Shown piece by piece: positions 16,273 through 24,069 of a stretch of DNA of 30,842 bases. The notes below the pieces were generated by a model. The model searched no databases and was not told where the DNA came from. It saw only the letters and a list, made by a program, of their open reading frames with translations. The stretch covers positions 1 to 30,842 of the forward strand of contig NZ_LSJI01000078.1 in NCBI RefSeq assembly GCF_001557235.1, written 5' to 3'. This DNA is from Phenylobacterium sp. CCH9-H3 (GTDB lineage Bacteria; Pseudomonadota; Alphaproteobacteria; Caulobacterales; Caulobacteraceae). Every line of letters starts with the position of its first letter. The first letter of the stretch is position 1. Both the position numbers and the translations under genes were made by a program.

Positions 16273-18510
16273 CTAGAACTTCGTCTTCACTTCCACGCCG
16301 ATGATGCGCGGGTCGTTCACGAAGCCGGTAAGGTTGTTGAAGTCGATGCCGCCTTCCAGCGACTTGTCGTTGGTGATGTTGCGACCGAAGGCGGCCACTT
16401 CCCAACGCTCGCCGGGCGCGCGGTAGCCCAGGCGCAGGCCGCCCTCCAGCAGCTTGTCGTCGCTGAACTCGGCCGACTCGTAGAGGAAGAAGTTGACCTT
16501 CGAGCGGTAGGCCCAGTCGGTGAAGACGAAGATCTCGCCCTCGCCCACCGGCCACGAGTAGCCCGCCGTCACGTTGGCGATCCACTTCGGTGCGTTCGGC
16601 AGGCTGTTGCCGTCGATGCGCACCGTCCCGGCGACCGGGCCGGCCGGATCCAGCACCGTGCAGCCGCCGCCGCAGGGCTGGGTGAACAGGTTCGGATCCT
16701 TGATCTCGGTGTTGTTGTACGAGAGGCCCGCCGTGAGGATCAGGCGGTCCACCGGCTCGGCCTCGGCGTTGAACTCGAAGCCGTAGCCCACCGCCTTGTC
16801 GGCGTTGAGTAGGCGGTTGAAGTTCGCGCCGCCGCCGACCGCGGTGATCTGAAGGTCCTTGGCGCGGTAGTAGAACACGGCGGCGTCGAAGCGGGCGCGG
16901 GCGTTGGGCAGCGTGCCCTTCACCCCGGCTTCATACGACATCACCGTCTCCTTGTCGGCGACCGAGAGCGTGTCGCCGAACACGAGGCGGCCCTGGATCG
17001 ACGGGGCGCGATAGCCGCGGGCGACACGGGCGTAGACGTTCACGTCGTCGCTCACCGCATAGGTGGCGTTGACGTTGAAGCTGACCTCGCTGGTGTCGGG
17101 GTTCGCGCGCAGGATGGCCGTGGCCGGGGCGCCGAACGGCGACAGGGTGCGCTGGGCCAGGAAGTCCTTCTTGTCGTCGGAGTAGCGGATGCCGCCGCCG
17201 ACGTTCAGGCGTTCGCTGACGTCGTAGTCCAGGTTGGCGAACAGCGCCCAGCTCTCGCTCTTCTGGTTCTGGTAGGCGTAGCCCTGGAGGGCGCCGCCGG
17301 CCAGGGTGTTGTAGTCGAAGCTGTCGATCTTGATGCTTTCGTTGAAGTAGAAAGCGCCGACCGTGTAGCCGAGCGGGCCGTTCTGGCCGGCCAGGCGCAC
17401 CTCCTGGGTGAACTGGCGGTGGAACGGGATGCCGTCGGCGCTCTCCGCCGGGAACGGGATGAAGCCCGGGCCGAAGGGCGGGGCGAACGAGGCGCCGAAG
17501 CCGCCGTCGATGTCGCCACGCGAATAGGCGTCCACGCGCTCGTAGGCGGTGATCGAGGTCAGGGTGGGCATGCCCTCGCCGAAGTCGTAGTCCAGCTTCA
17601 GGCTGGCGCCGGCGGACTCGATCTTCTGGACCGCGCGGCCCTGGGCGTCCTGGCTGATCTCGTCGCGCTTGAAGCCCGGGACGAAATTGTTCGTGCCCGC
17701 CTGGATGATGTTGGCGCGGAAGACGCGCGGGGTGCCGTCCAGGTGCTGGTAGTGCAGGTTCAGCAGCGCCGAGAGGTCTTCGGTGGGCGTAAACAGCAGC
17801 TGGCCGCGGATGGCGAACTGGTCGTAGCCCTCGCTGTCGTTCTTCTTGGGCGTCAGGGTGTTGTCCACCCAGTCGTCGCGGTGCTGGTAGATGGCCGACA
17901 GGCGGCCGGCCAGCAGCCCCTCGACGATCGGGCCGGAGACGGCGCCCTCGACGTTGATCGTGGAGTGGGTGGCGTAGGACGCCTGGGCGTAGCCCTCAAA
18001 GGTCTGGGTCGGCTTGGCGCTGTCGAACTTCAGCACGCCGGCCGGGGTGTTGCGGCCGAACAGGGTGCCTTGCGGGCCCTTCAGCACTTCCACCTGCGCG
18101 ATGTCGAACAGCGGGAAGCCCTTCAGCACCGGGGTCTCGAGCACGACCTCGTCATAGACGAAGGAGACCGGCTGGCTGGCGTTCAGATCGAAATCGGTAT
18201 TGCCCAGGCCACGGATGTACGGGCGCGGGAAGGTCCGGCCGAAGCTGGATTCCAGGGTCAGGCTGGGGACGCGGGCCGAGAAGACGCGGATGTCGCCGCC
18301 GGACGAGCGGATGGCGTCCAGCTTCTCGCCGCTCACCGCGGTCACCGCCAGCGGCACGTCGTTGATATTCTCGGATTTCTTCTGGGCGGTGACCAGCACC
18401 TCGCCCACTTCGGTGTCGGCTTGCGCCGCCATGGCCGGGGACGTCAACGCAAACACAGTGACGGAGGCGCTGGCGGCCAACAGGGCGCGCAGCGACGCGG
18501 GCGTCTTCAT
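16273..18510 (-). CDS. TonB-dependent outer-membrane receptor
   Basis: A 745-residue outer-membrane barrel that imports a substrate with energy from TonB-ExbBD. A signal peptide (MKTPASLRALLAASASVTVF to AMAAQA) is followed by the TonB-box-like GEVLVTAQKK, then a plug with RPYIRGLGNTDFDL and VEVLKGPQGTLFGRNTPAG, then a 22-strand-type barrel ending in the terminal phenylalanine of IGVEVKTKF. It resembles the broad Caulobacter/Sphingomonas receptor group (IPR000531-type, non-siderophore plug sequence), whose ligands include oligosaccharides and plant compounds. The substrate cannot be assigned here. The upstream gap (18511-18658) has a GAGG ribosome site and a small CAACA-G-TGTTG palindrome at 18640-18650. 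The neighbouring cupin gene, on the same strand, ends 148 bp upstream, so it is probably not cotranscribed tightly. Confidence 0.92.
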   Translation of the reverse strand: MKTPASLRALLAASASVTVFALTSPAMAAQADTEVGEVLVTAQKKSENINDVPLAVTAVSGEKLDAIRSSGGDIRVFSARVPSLTLESSFGRTFPRPYIRGLGNTDFDLNASQPVSFVYDEVVLETPVLKGFPLFDIAQVEVLKGPQGTLFGRNTPAGVLKFDSAKPTQTFEGYAQASYATHSTINVEGAVSGPIVEGLLAGRLSAIYQHRDDWVDNTLTPKKNDSEGYDQFAIRGQLLFTPTEDLSALLNLHYQHLDGTPRVFRANIIQAGTNNFVPGFKRDEISQDAQGRAVQKIESAGASLKLDYDFGEGMPTLTSITAYERVDAYSRGDIDGGFGASFAPPFGPGFIPFPAESADGIPFHRQFTQEVRLAGQNGPLGYTVGAFYFNESIKIDSFDYNTLAGGALQGYAYQNQKSESWALFANLDYDVSERLNVGGGIRYSDDKKDFLAQRTLSPFGAPATAILRANPDTSEVSFNVNATYAVSDDVNVYARVARGYRAPSIQGRLVFGDTLSVADKETVMSYEAGVKGTLPNARARFDAAVFYYRAKDLQITAVGGGANFNRLLNADKAVGYGFEFNAEAEPVDRLILTAGLSYNNTEIKDPNLFTQPCGGGCTVLDPAGPVAGTVRIDGNSLPNAPKWIANVTAGYSWPVGEGEIFVFTDWAYRSKVNFFLYESAEFSDDKLLEGGLRLGYRAPGERWEVAAFGRNITNDKSLEGGIDFNNLTGFVNDPRIIGVEVKTKF

Positions 18511-18658
18511 GAGAGGACCTCTGGTTCTTCAGGCGACTGGGAGCTCGCCTTCCGACGCCCTAGCTACACCACGCGAGGCGTTCGTGGGTGCGGTCTCGGC
18601 CTGCGTGTCACAATTCTGTCGCGCAGCGTGATCGCAGCGCAACAGTGTTGTGCGAGCC

Positions 18659-19075
18659 TCAGGGCTTCACCACCGGGTACGAGATGATCAACGCCAGCTC
18701 GCTGGCGCCGACTTGCCGGATGCCGACGACGGCGCCCGTGTAGAGATAGGCCGCCATGCCGGGGGTCAGTCGGGCTTTCACGCCGTCGGACTCCACTTCG
18801 CCTTCGCCGGACAGGACGTAGTAGACCTCGTCGTGGGCGATCGGATGGGGGCCGATGGCCGCCCCCACGTGCAGCACGCGCTTGCGGAACTCCATGGTCC
18901 GGTTCGGCACGGCGTCGCTGATCCGGTAGGCAGTGCTCATCCCGATGGCGCCGTGTGGCGGCGGTTCCTGCCGGACCACCTTGGTCTCGTCGACGATGAC
19001 GGCGGGCGGCGCGGCGGCGGCGGGGCCGGCCGCAAGGGCTGAGAAGGCGAGCGTGACGGCGAGCAGGGTGCGCAT
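18659..19075 (-). CDS. Secreted cupin-domain protein
   Basis: A 138-residue exported small beta-barrel protein. The signal peptide MRTLLAVTLAFSALAAG-PAAAA is followed by a single cupin fold with the metal-binding pattern GPHPIAHDEVYYVLSGEGEV (H77, H81, E83) and the second motif GMAAYLYTGAVVG. Cupins of this size may be isomerases, dioxygenases or ligand-binding proteins, and I cannot tell which. The start at 19075 is set by a GGAGG site and the signal peptide. A longer in-frame reading to 19225 would begin inside the downstream end of the ArsR-like gene and is not credible. Confidence 0.82.
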   Translation of the reverse strand: MRTLLAVTLAFSALAAGPAAAAPPAVIVDETKVVRQEPPPHGAIGMSTAYRISDAVPNRTMEFRKRVLHVGAAIGPHPIAHDEVYYVLSGEGEVESDGVKARLTPGMAAYLYTGAVVGIRQVGASELALIISYPVVKP

Positions 19076-19145
19076 GATGGATCCTCCAGGCGGCACCCTG
19101 AACCTGTCGCGCCCTGCTCCCAAGGAGAGAGCGCGGATCGCCGGG

Positions 19146-19463
19146 TCAGTCCTCGGGGTCGGCGGTCTCCAGCCCAGCGCAGCAGGATTCGGTGAGGTAT
19201 CCTGCGAGCGCGGCGACCCGGGCATAGTCGGCGGTGCAGATCACCTCCCGCCCCCGGCGCTCCTGGCGCACCAGGCCCGAGCGGGTGAGGGCCAGGAGAT
19301 GATGCGACAGGGTCGAAGCGGGGGTGGCCATCAGGCGGCCAAGGTCGGTGACCTTGGCCCCCGGCTCGCCAGCCCGCACCAGCAGACGGAACAGGCGCAG
19401 CCGCGTCGGGCTGCCCAGGGCGGCGAGCCCGGCGACGGCGTCGCGCTCAGAAAGGACCGACAT
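19146..19463 (-). CDS. arsR: ArsR-family transcriptional repressor (vicinal Cys pair type)
   Basis: A 105-residue winged-helix repressor: GSPTRLRLFRLLVRAGEPG (helices 1-2), LMATPASTLSHHLLALTRSGLV (recognition HTH) and RGREVICTADYARV (wing). The C-terminal helix carries a vicinal cysteine pair, C94-C95 (LTESCCAGLE), with no third cysteine after it. As I recall, methylarsenite-selective ArsR proteins such as Shewanella SpArsR use two cysteines, whereas arsenite sensors use three. This gene lies directly downstream of arsI (48-bp gap, same strand), whose substrate is methylarsenite. Response to MAs(III) is therefore a reasonable inference. I chose the ATG at 19463; the ribosome site is weak, and an in-frame ATG at 19499 is the alternative. 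Confidence 0.83.
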   Translation of the reverse strand: MSVLSERDAVAGLAALGSPTRLRLFRLLVRAGEPGAKVTDLGRLMATPASTLSHHLLALTRSGLVRQERRGREVICTADYARVAALAGYLTESCCAGLETADPED

Positions 19464-19511
19464 GCCATCCGTGTAGGTCCCGCCAGGCCGACCGGTCAAT
19501 CGAGCGCGGCG

Positions 19512-19982
19512 TCAGCAGCAAGCCGGCGCCTCGGCCTTGGGGGTCGCGCCGCAGCAGGCCGTGGCCGCCACGTCCGCTGCGGGCGCGGCGGCCGGCGGCT
19601 CCGGATCCTCGCCGTAGGTGGTCGCCTCGCCGAAGGTGTAGAACGTCTCCCAGCGGACGCCCGCCGGGTCGTTGACCCAGCTCTTGTCGGATCGGGCGTA
19701 GCAGCAGGCCGTCGCGGTCTGGTCGAACGTCTCGGCGCCTGCGGCCTTCAGGCGGCCGGCCAGCGCCGCCAGCTCTTCCGCCGTCTCGGTCTGGATGCCG
19801 ATGTGGTCGACTCCGACCGCCGCGCCGCGCGCGGAAATCGCGAAGTTCACCAGCGGGTCGTCCAGCTGCCACTTGGCATAGTCGTCCTTCACCACCGTCG
19901 GCGGCGCGCCGAACAGGGTCTCGTAGAACTGCATCGATTGCACGAGGTCTGGAACGCTCACGTGGAGGTGCATGCGCTTCAT
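19512..19982 (-). CDS. arsI: ArsI-type C-As lyase (VOC superfamily)
   Basis: A 156-residue vicinal-oxygen-chelate enzyme of the ArsI/CadI group, which uses Fe(II) and O2 to split the carbon-arsenic bond of methylarsenite and related trivalent organoarsenicals, releasing arsenite. The iron ligands fit by position, H5 (MKRMHLHV), H60 (VGVDHIGIQ) and E112 (RWETFYTFG), and the substrate-binding cysteine pair is C93-C94 (TACCYARSDKSWV). These correspond closely to H5, H62, C96-C97 and E115 as I remember them for ArsI. After the core (about residue 125) comes a Pro/Ala-rich tail with two further Cys pairs (C143-C144 and the terminal ACC). GGAG precedes the ATG. It heads a minus-strand operon with the ArsR gene. 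CadI (cadmium-induced) is the alternative name for the same family. Confidence 0.88.
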   Translation of the reverse strand: MKRMHLHVSVPDLVQSMQFYETLFGAPPTVVKDDYAKWQLDDPLVNFAISARGAAVGVDHIGIQTETAEELAALAGRLKAAGAETFDQTATACCYARSDKSWVNDPAGVRWETFYTFGEATTYGEDPEPPAAAPAADVAATACCGATPKAEAPACC

Positions 19983-20000
19983 GGGACGTCTCCAAAAGGA

Positions 20001-20028
20001 CTATATTTCTGGTTTCTTGGAAATATAG
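20001..20028. promoter_or_regulatory. Inverted repeat, candidate ArsR operator
   Basis: CTATATTTC and GAAATATAG form a perfect 9-bp inverted repeat around a 10-nt spacer, 19 bp before the arsI start and inside the divergent arsI-arsR gap. It is strikingly AT-rich for this genome. ArsR-family repressors bind dyads of this kind over the promoter, so one or both ArsR proteins probably bind here. Confidence 0.6.
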
Positions 20029-20047
20029 CATCCCGGCGGGGTGTCAA
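20022..20047 (-). promoter_or_regulatory. Candidate arsI promoter
   Basis: On the minus strand a perfect TTGACA (20047-20042) is followed 14 nt later by TATATT (20027-20022). The -10 lies inside one arm of the inverted repeat, so a bound repressor would block it. The spacing is shorter than the usual 16-18 nt, so the exact -10 is uncertain. Confidence 0.35.
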
Positions 20048-20092
20048 GCCGGTCGAGCCTGTTTCATTCGATAATTCTGCTATGGTGGAATC

Positions 20093-20437
20093 ATGGAAGC
20101 GAAATCCGCCGTACCCTGCCTGTCCGCCCTGGCCCACGATGGCCGGCTTGCGGTGTTCCGACTGCTGGTGCAGCGCGGCCCCGGGGGCCTTGCCGCGGGC
20201 GAGATCGCCCGGACGCTGGGGTCGCCCCCCAGCTCCCTCTCCGCGAATCTCAACATTCTCAGCCACGCCGGCCTGATCGCGTCGCGCCGAGAGGGGCGCT
20301 CGATCATCTACACCGCGAACTACGACGTCATGAGCGAGTTGCTCGCCTTCCTGGTGGAGGACTGCTGCGGCGGGACGCCCGAGATCTGTGGGCCCCTCGC
20401 CGCCATCGCCGGCCAGCGCTGCGCGCCCGCCCGATGA
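20093..20437 (+). CDS. arsR: ArsR-family arsenite-type repressor
   Basis: A 114-residue winged-helix repressor: ALAHDGRLAVFRLLVQRGPGG, then the HTH GSPPSSLSANLNILSHAGLI, then the wing RREGRSIIYTANYD. The C-terminal helix has three cysteines, C91, C92 and C98, in VEDCCGGTPEICG. The CC-x5-C spacing is the same as the C95-C96-C102 As(III) site that I recall for Acidithiobacillus ferrooxidans ArsR. It is therefore likely to be an arsenite sensor that controls the acr3 pump gene, which it overlaps by ATGA. A GATAAT at 20070-20075 is a plausible -10 for this gene. It is divergent from arsI, with the inverted repeat between them. Confidence 0.9.
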   Translation: MEAKSAVPCLSALAHDGRLAVFRLLVQRGPGGLAAGEIARTLGSPPSSLSANLNILSHAGLIASRREGRSIIYTANYDVMSELLAFLVEDCCGGTPEICGPLAAIAGQRCAPAR

Positions 20438-21525
20438 GCACCCAGCCCATGTCGCGCTTCGAGCGCTTCCTGACCGTCTGGGTCGGCCTGTGCATCGTGG
20501 TCGGGGTCGCCCTCGGCCATCTGTTCCCCGCCGCCTTCCAGGCCATCGGCGCGGCCGAGGTCGCCAAGGTGAACTTGCCGGTCGCGGGGCTGATCTGGCT
20601 GATGATCGTGCCCATGCTGATGAAGGTCGATTTCGGCGCCATGCGCGCGGTGGGCCGACACTGGCGCGGGATCGGCGTGACCCTGTTCGTCAACTGGGCG
20701 GTGAAGCCGTTCTCCATGGCCGCCTTGGGCGCGGTGTTCATCGGCTGGCTGTTCCGCCCTTACCTGCCGGCGGGTCAGATCGACAGCTACATCGCCGGGC
20801 TGATCCTGCTGGCCGCCGCGCCGTGCACGGCCATGGTGTTCGTCTGGAGCAACCTCACCCGGGGCGAACCCAACTTCACCCTCAGCCAGGTGGCGGTGAA
20901 CGACGCCATCATGATCGTCGCCTTCGCGCCGATCGTCGGCCTGCTGCTCGGCCTCTCGGCGATCACCGTCCCCTGGGAGACGCTGCTGCTGTCGGTGGGA
21001 CTCTACATCGTCGTCCCGGTCGTCCTGGCCCAGCTCCTCCGCGGAGCCCTGCTGCGCGGCGGCGGGGAGGCGGAGCTGCAGCGCCTCCTGGCGCGGATCG
21101 GGCCCGTCTCGCTCACGGCCCTGCTCGCGACCCTGGTCCTGCTGTTCGGCTTCCAGGGCGAGCAGATCCTGTCCCAGCCGGCGATCATCGCCATGCTGGC
21201 CGTACCCATCATGATCCAGGTCTACTTCAACGCCGGCCTTGCCTACCTGCTGAACCGCGCCAGCGGAGAGGCCCATTGCGTCGCCGGCCCTTCGGCCCTG
21301 ATCGGCGCCAGCAACTTCTTCGAGTTGGCCGTGGCGGCCGCCATCAGCCTCTTCGGATTCTCGTCCGGCGCGGCCCTTGCCACGGTGGTGGGCGTGCTGG
21401 TCGAGGTGCCCCTGATGCTGACCGTCGTCGCGATCGTGAACCGCAGCTGCGGTTGGTACGACCGCGGCGGGGCGGTGCGGCGAGTGGCCTTGACGGGGGG
21501 AAGCGGCGCGCCGCCGTCGAGCTAG
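20434..21525 (+). CDS. acr3: Arsenite efflux transporter, ACR3 family
   Basis: A 363-residue inner-membrane carrier that exports arsenite driven by the proton gradient. About ten transmembrane segments can be traced, beginning FLTVWVGLCIVVGVALGHLF. The essential cysteine of the family is C131 in LLAAAPCTAMVFVWS, and the conserved SALIGASNFFELAVAAAISLFG in the ninth segment carries the expected glutamate. The start codon overlaps the arsR stop (ATGA), so the two are translated together. No arsC arsenate reductase, arsM or arsH lies in the island. The operon therefore handles arsenite made elsewhere or released by ArsI on the opposite strand. Confidence 0.94.
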   Translation: MSTQPMSRFERFLTVWVGLCIVVGVALGHLFPAAFQAIGAAEVAKVNLPVAGLIWLMIVPMLMKVDFGAMRAVGRHWRGIGVTLFVNWAVKPFSMAALGAVFIGWLFRPYLPAGQIDSYIAGLILLAAAPCTAMVFVWSNLTRGEPNFTLSQVAVNDAIMIVAFAPIVGLLLGLSAITVPWETLLLSVGLYIVVPVVLAQLLRGALLRGGGEAELQRLLARIGPVSLTALLATLVLLFGFQGEQILSQPAIIAMLAVPIMIQVYFNAGLAYLLNRASGEAHCVAGPSALIGASNFFELAVAAAISLFGFSSGAALATVVGVLVEVPLMLTVVAIVNRSCGWYDRGGAVRRVALTGGSGAPPSS

Positions 21526-21544
21526 GCGTCGGTCGCCCTGGTCG

Positions 21545-21988
21545 TCACCTGGTCGCCTGCGAAAGCATGCCCAGGGCGATCCCGGCCTGAACCGTGATCG
21601 ATAGGGTGCGCGGCCAGTTGGAGCGCACCAGTTCGGCGATGACCGCCGCGTCGCGCCCCGTCCGCTCCAATCGGTTGTGACGCGGTATGGCCAGCAGCAC
21701 CGTCACCGCCAGCCCGACCGCGCCGGCGGCGATGTTGGCGGCGCTCATCCACCCGGGAACGGGCGGACCCCACAGCGCCAACGGGATGGGGGCCAGAAGG
21801 CTGGCGAAGCCCGGCAGGATGACCGGCAACGCGATGCGGCGCGAATAGAAGCGGTGATAGGCGACGTAGTCGGCCTCGCCGACCTTGGCGAAAACGGGAT
21901 AGACGACGATCTGGCAAAACCAGATCTGCCCCAGGACCCAGAACACCAAGGCCACCCACACCGGCAAAATCCATTGGCCGGCCATCAT
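21545..21988 (-). CDS. Four-helix integral membrane protein of unknown function
   Basis: A 147-residue protein with four predicted membrane segments: WILPVWVALVFWVLGQIWF, IALPVILPGFASLLAPIPLA, AANIAAGAVGLAVTVLLAI and ISITVQAGIALGM-like. A charged loop (RHNRLERTGRDAAVI) separates the last two. I do not recognise a family with certainty; small DUF1772-like membrane proteins have a similar layout. The ATG at 21988 overlaps the stop of the preceding NTF2-like gene (ATGA), so the two are translationally coupled and probably functionally linked. Confidence 0.65.
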   Translation of the reverse strand: MMAGQWILPVWVALVFWVLGQIWFCQIVVYPVFAKVGEADYVAYHRFYSRRIALPVILPGFASLLAPIPLALWGPPVPGWMSAANIAAGAVGLAVTVLLAIPRHNRLERTGRDAAVIAELVRSNWPRTLSITVQAGIALGMLSQATR

Positions 21989-22488
21989 GGCGTCGCGCCC
22001 CGGCCGAGCGCCGCCGCCTGGCGCAGGCCGATCCCATGGGCGAGCGGATCCGCATGACGATGGATCAGCGCCCACCCCTCCGCCGTACGGCGGTAGACCA
22101 GGGTCACCCGCAGAGCCCAGTCCTGCGCCGGCAGTCCGCCAACCTCCACGCGGGCGCGCTCGATCACGGCCAAGGTCGCCATATCGGCGCCTTCCCACGC
22201 ATGGACGAGCTGCTGGGAGAGCGACCCGTTTGCGAAAAACGCGCCGAGCCGGGCCCAGGCCGCCTCGTCCGTCGGGCGGCGCGAAGGCTCGCCGCCAAAG
22301 GGCGACATCAGCAGGAAATCCTCATCCAGGCGCAGCAGCGTCCGGTAGCGGGCCACGTCGCCGCGCATCAGGGCGTCGTTCGCGCTTTCGGACAGCTTCA
22401 CGAGATCCGGGAGGGGGGACTCGGTCGTGATGGCGGCCGGCGTGGCCGCGAGACCGCCTGCGCACACTGCGCGCCGGGATATCGACAT
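21985..22488 (-). CDS. NTF2-like (SnoaL/DUF4440) protein
   Basis: A 167-residue protein. The N-terminus MSISRRAVCAGGLAATPAA has a twin arginine and could be a short Tat-like or Sec export signal, but the hydrophobic run is weak. The rest has the features of the NTF2 fold used by SnoaL and DUF4440 proteins: a helical start (VKLSESANDALMRGDVARYRTLL), a middle hydrophobic strand (EDFLLMSPFGG) and the final strands LRVTLVYRRTAEGWALIHRHAD. Such proteins are ketosteroid-isomerase-like enzymes or binding proteins, and no catalytic residues can be assigned. A GGAG precedes the ATG. It is divergent from a LysR regulator 77 bp away and coupled to the membrane-protein gene. Confidence 0.7.
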   Translation of the reverse strand: MSISRRAVCAGGLAATPAAITTESPLPDLVKLSESANDALMRGDVARYRTLLRLDEDFLLMSPFGGEPSRRPTDEAAWARLGAFFANGSLSQQLVHAWEGADMATLAVIERARVEVGGLPAQDWALRVTLVYRRTAEGWALIHRHADPLAHGIGLRQAAALGRGATP

Positions 22489-22541
22489 GGTGGTGCTCCG
22501 TCTTGCGATGACGGATCAAGGACTATGAAGGCGCTCGCTGA

Positions 22542-22556
22542 ATCCAATGATATGAT
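22542..22556. promoter_or_regulatory. LysR-type box, ATC-N9-GAT
   Basis: ATC and GAT are separated by nine bases, which is also a T-N11-A pattern, the standard LysR-type regulator half-dyad. It lies in the 77-bp gap between the LysR gene and the divergent NTF2-like gene, ten bases before the LysR start codon. This is where autoregulation and control of the divergent operon would be expected. Confidence 0.45.
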
Positions 22557-22565
22557 TACAGCGAT

Positions 22566-23510
22566 ATGCTGCATGAAACTGATCTATCCCGGGCCGACCT
22601 GAACCTTCTCGTGCTGTTCGAGGCGGTGATGGAAGAACGCCACGTCGGCCGCGCGGCGCTGCGACTGAGCCTTTCGCCGTCGGCGGTCAGCCACGGCCTG
22701 GGCCGGTTGCGCCGGCTGCTGGGCGATCCCCTCTTCATTCGGACCCCCAGGGGCGTGACGCCCACGGATCGCGCGGTTCAGCTGACGGCGCCCATCGCGG
22801 AGGTCCTGGCCGGCGTGCGCGGAGTCCTCGCCAGCGTCGCGCCGTTCGACCCCGCGACGTCCCGCCGCCGCTTCGTGCTCGGCGCCCCGGACGGCGTGTC
22901 GGCCGTCATCGCGCCACCACTGCTCGCCCGGCTGCGGTCCGTCGCCCCGAACGTCGATCTGGGCGTGCGCCAACTGCTGCCGGTCGAAGGCGAGACGAAT
23001 CCCGTTCGCGCCTGGCGCGGCGCCTTCGACGACCTGGACGCGCGCACGCTCGACATCGCCGTGATCCCCGTCGACGAGATCCCGGCGCGCTTCCACCGGC
23101 AGGCCGTGTTCGAGGAGGACTTCGTCGCCGCGGTGCGCCGAGGACACCCGGCCGCGGGCGGGCTCGACCTGGACGCCTATTGCGCCCTGCCGCACCTCGT
23201 CGTCTCCGGCACAGGCGACCCGTACGGTTTCGTCGACGTCGTCCTGGCGCGCGAGGGCCGCGCGCGGCGGATAGCGCTCACCGCGCCGAACTTCATGTTC
23301 GCCTTGGCCCTTGTGGCGGAGTCGGACCTGGTGTGCGCCTTGCCGCGGCGCTTCGCGGCGATGCACGGACCGAGGTTCGACGTGGTCGGACTGGAGCCGC
23401 CGCTGCCGCTCGGCCGCTTCCGCCTCAACGCGGCGGTTCCCCTGCCAGCCCTCGCCGACGCCGGGCTGGCCTGGATGCTCGACCAGCTGGCCGAGGGACG
23501 ACAGCGCTGA
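22566..23510 (+). CDS. LysR-family transcriptional regulator
   Basis: A 314-residue regulator. The N-terminal HTH (about residues 8-68) reads LSRADLNLLVLFEAVMEE, GRAALRLSLSPSAVSHGLGRLR and LGDPLFIRTPRGVTPT, which is typical. A linker helix to about residue 90 is followed by the periplasmic-binding-protein-like effector domain (SRRRFVLGAPDGVSAVIAPP to the C-terminus). The subgroup resembles the NodD/NahR/PcpR-like branch (LLVLFEAVMEERHVGRAA). The divergent NTF2-like and membrane-protein pair is the likely target, given the gap and the ATC-N9-GAT box. The ligand is unknown. Confidence 0.93.
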   Translation: MLHETDLSRADLNLLVLFEAVMEERHVGRAALRLSLSPSAVSHGLGRLRRLLGDPLFIRTPRGVTPTDRAVQLTAPIAEVLAGVRGVLASVAPFDPATSRRRFVLGAPDGVSAVIAPPLLARLRSVAPNVDLGVRQLLPVEGETNPVRAWRGAFDDLDARTLDIAVIPVDEIPARFHRQAVFEEDFVAAVRRGHPAAGGLDLDAYCALPHLVVSGTGDPYGFVDVVLAREGRARRIALTAPNFMFALALVAESDLVCALPRRFAAMHGPRFDVVGLEPPLPLGRFRLNAAVPLPALADAGLAWMLDQLAEGRQR

Positions 23511-23534
23511 ACCGCTCTCTCCCTTCCCTTTCGC

Positions 23535-23975
23535 TCACATGCGCTCACCGGGGAGGCGGCTGGCCTGCTTCACCCAATCCGCGACCTGTGCTTCGTCGAT
23601 AGCGTCGGCCTCATGAATGTCGAGGTATCGAACCTTCTCCTGCCTGGACGATCCGGGGGGCCGAGGGTCCAGCGACGCGCCCTGGAAGAAGGCGACCTTC
23701 ACGTACCTGGTGAAGCAGTGGAAACTCAGGAACCAGACGTCCCTCTCCAGCCCGTAGAGGGGCGAGTTCCACTTCACCGCCTTCTGCACGCCCGGAACGG
23801 CCTGGACGATCAGCGCGTCCAGCCGTTCGCCGATCCGGCGCTTCCATCCCGGCATGGCGGCGATGTAGCGCTGAACGGGTTCGTCGCCGTAGCCCTTGGG
23901 AATCTGCGGATTGCCCCCCGAGAGAAGCAGTGGCTCGCCGTCTGCAGATCCCGAGCGGTCATCAGCCTTCGCCAT
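23535..23975 (-). CDS. DUF1801-domain protein
   Basis: A 146-residue cytoplasmic protein of the DUF1801 (YdhG-like) family. Visible family segments are VQRYIAAMPGWKRRIGERLDALI, AVPGVQKAVKWNSPLYGLE and SFHCFTRYVKVAFFQGASLD. Some members are described as iron-chaperone-like frataxin folds, but most are uncharacterised, and I assign no function here. The first 25 residues are polar and probably flexible. The ATG at 23975 has a GGAGG site 7 bases upstream. It stands 94 bp downstream of the DUF1254 gene on the same strand. Confidence 0.83.
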   Translation of the reverse strand: MAKADDRSGSADGEPLLLSGGNPQIPKGYGDEPVQRYIAAMPGWKRRIGERLDALIVQAVPGVQKAVKWNSPLYGLERDVWFLSFHCFTRYVKVAFFQGASLDPRPPGSSRQEKVRYLDIHEADAIDEAQVADWVKQASRLPGERM

Positions 23976-24069
23976 CCTCGAGCCTCCTGCGTGCGCGCTC
24001 GCCGCACCAGGCCGGGCGCGACGATGGGAATCGACGGCCCCACCACGACGAAGCGGACGAGCCGCCCGA

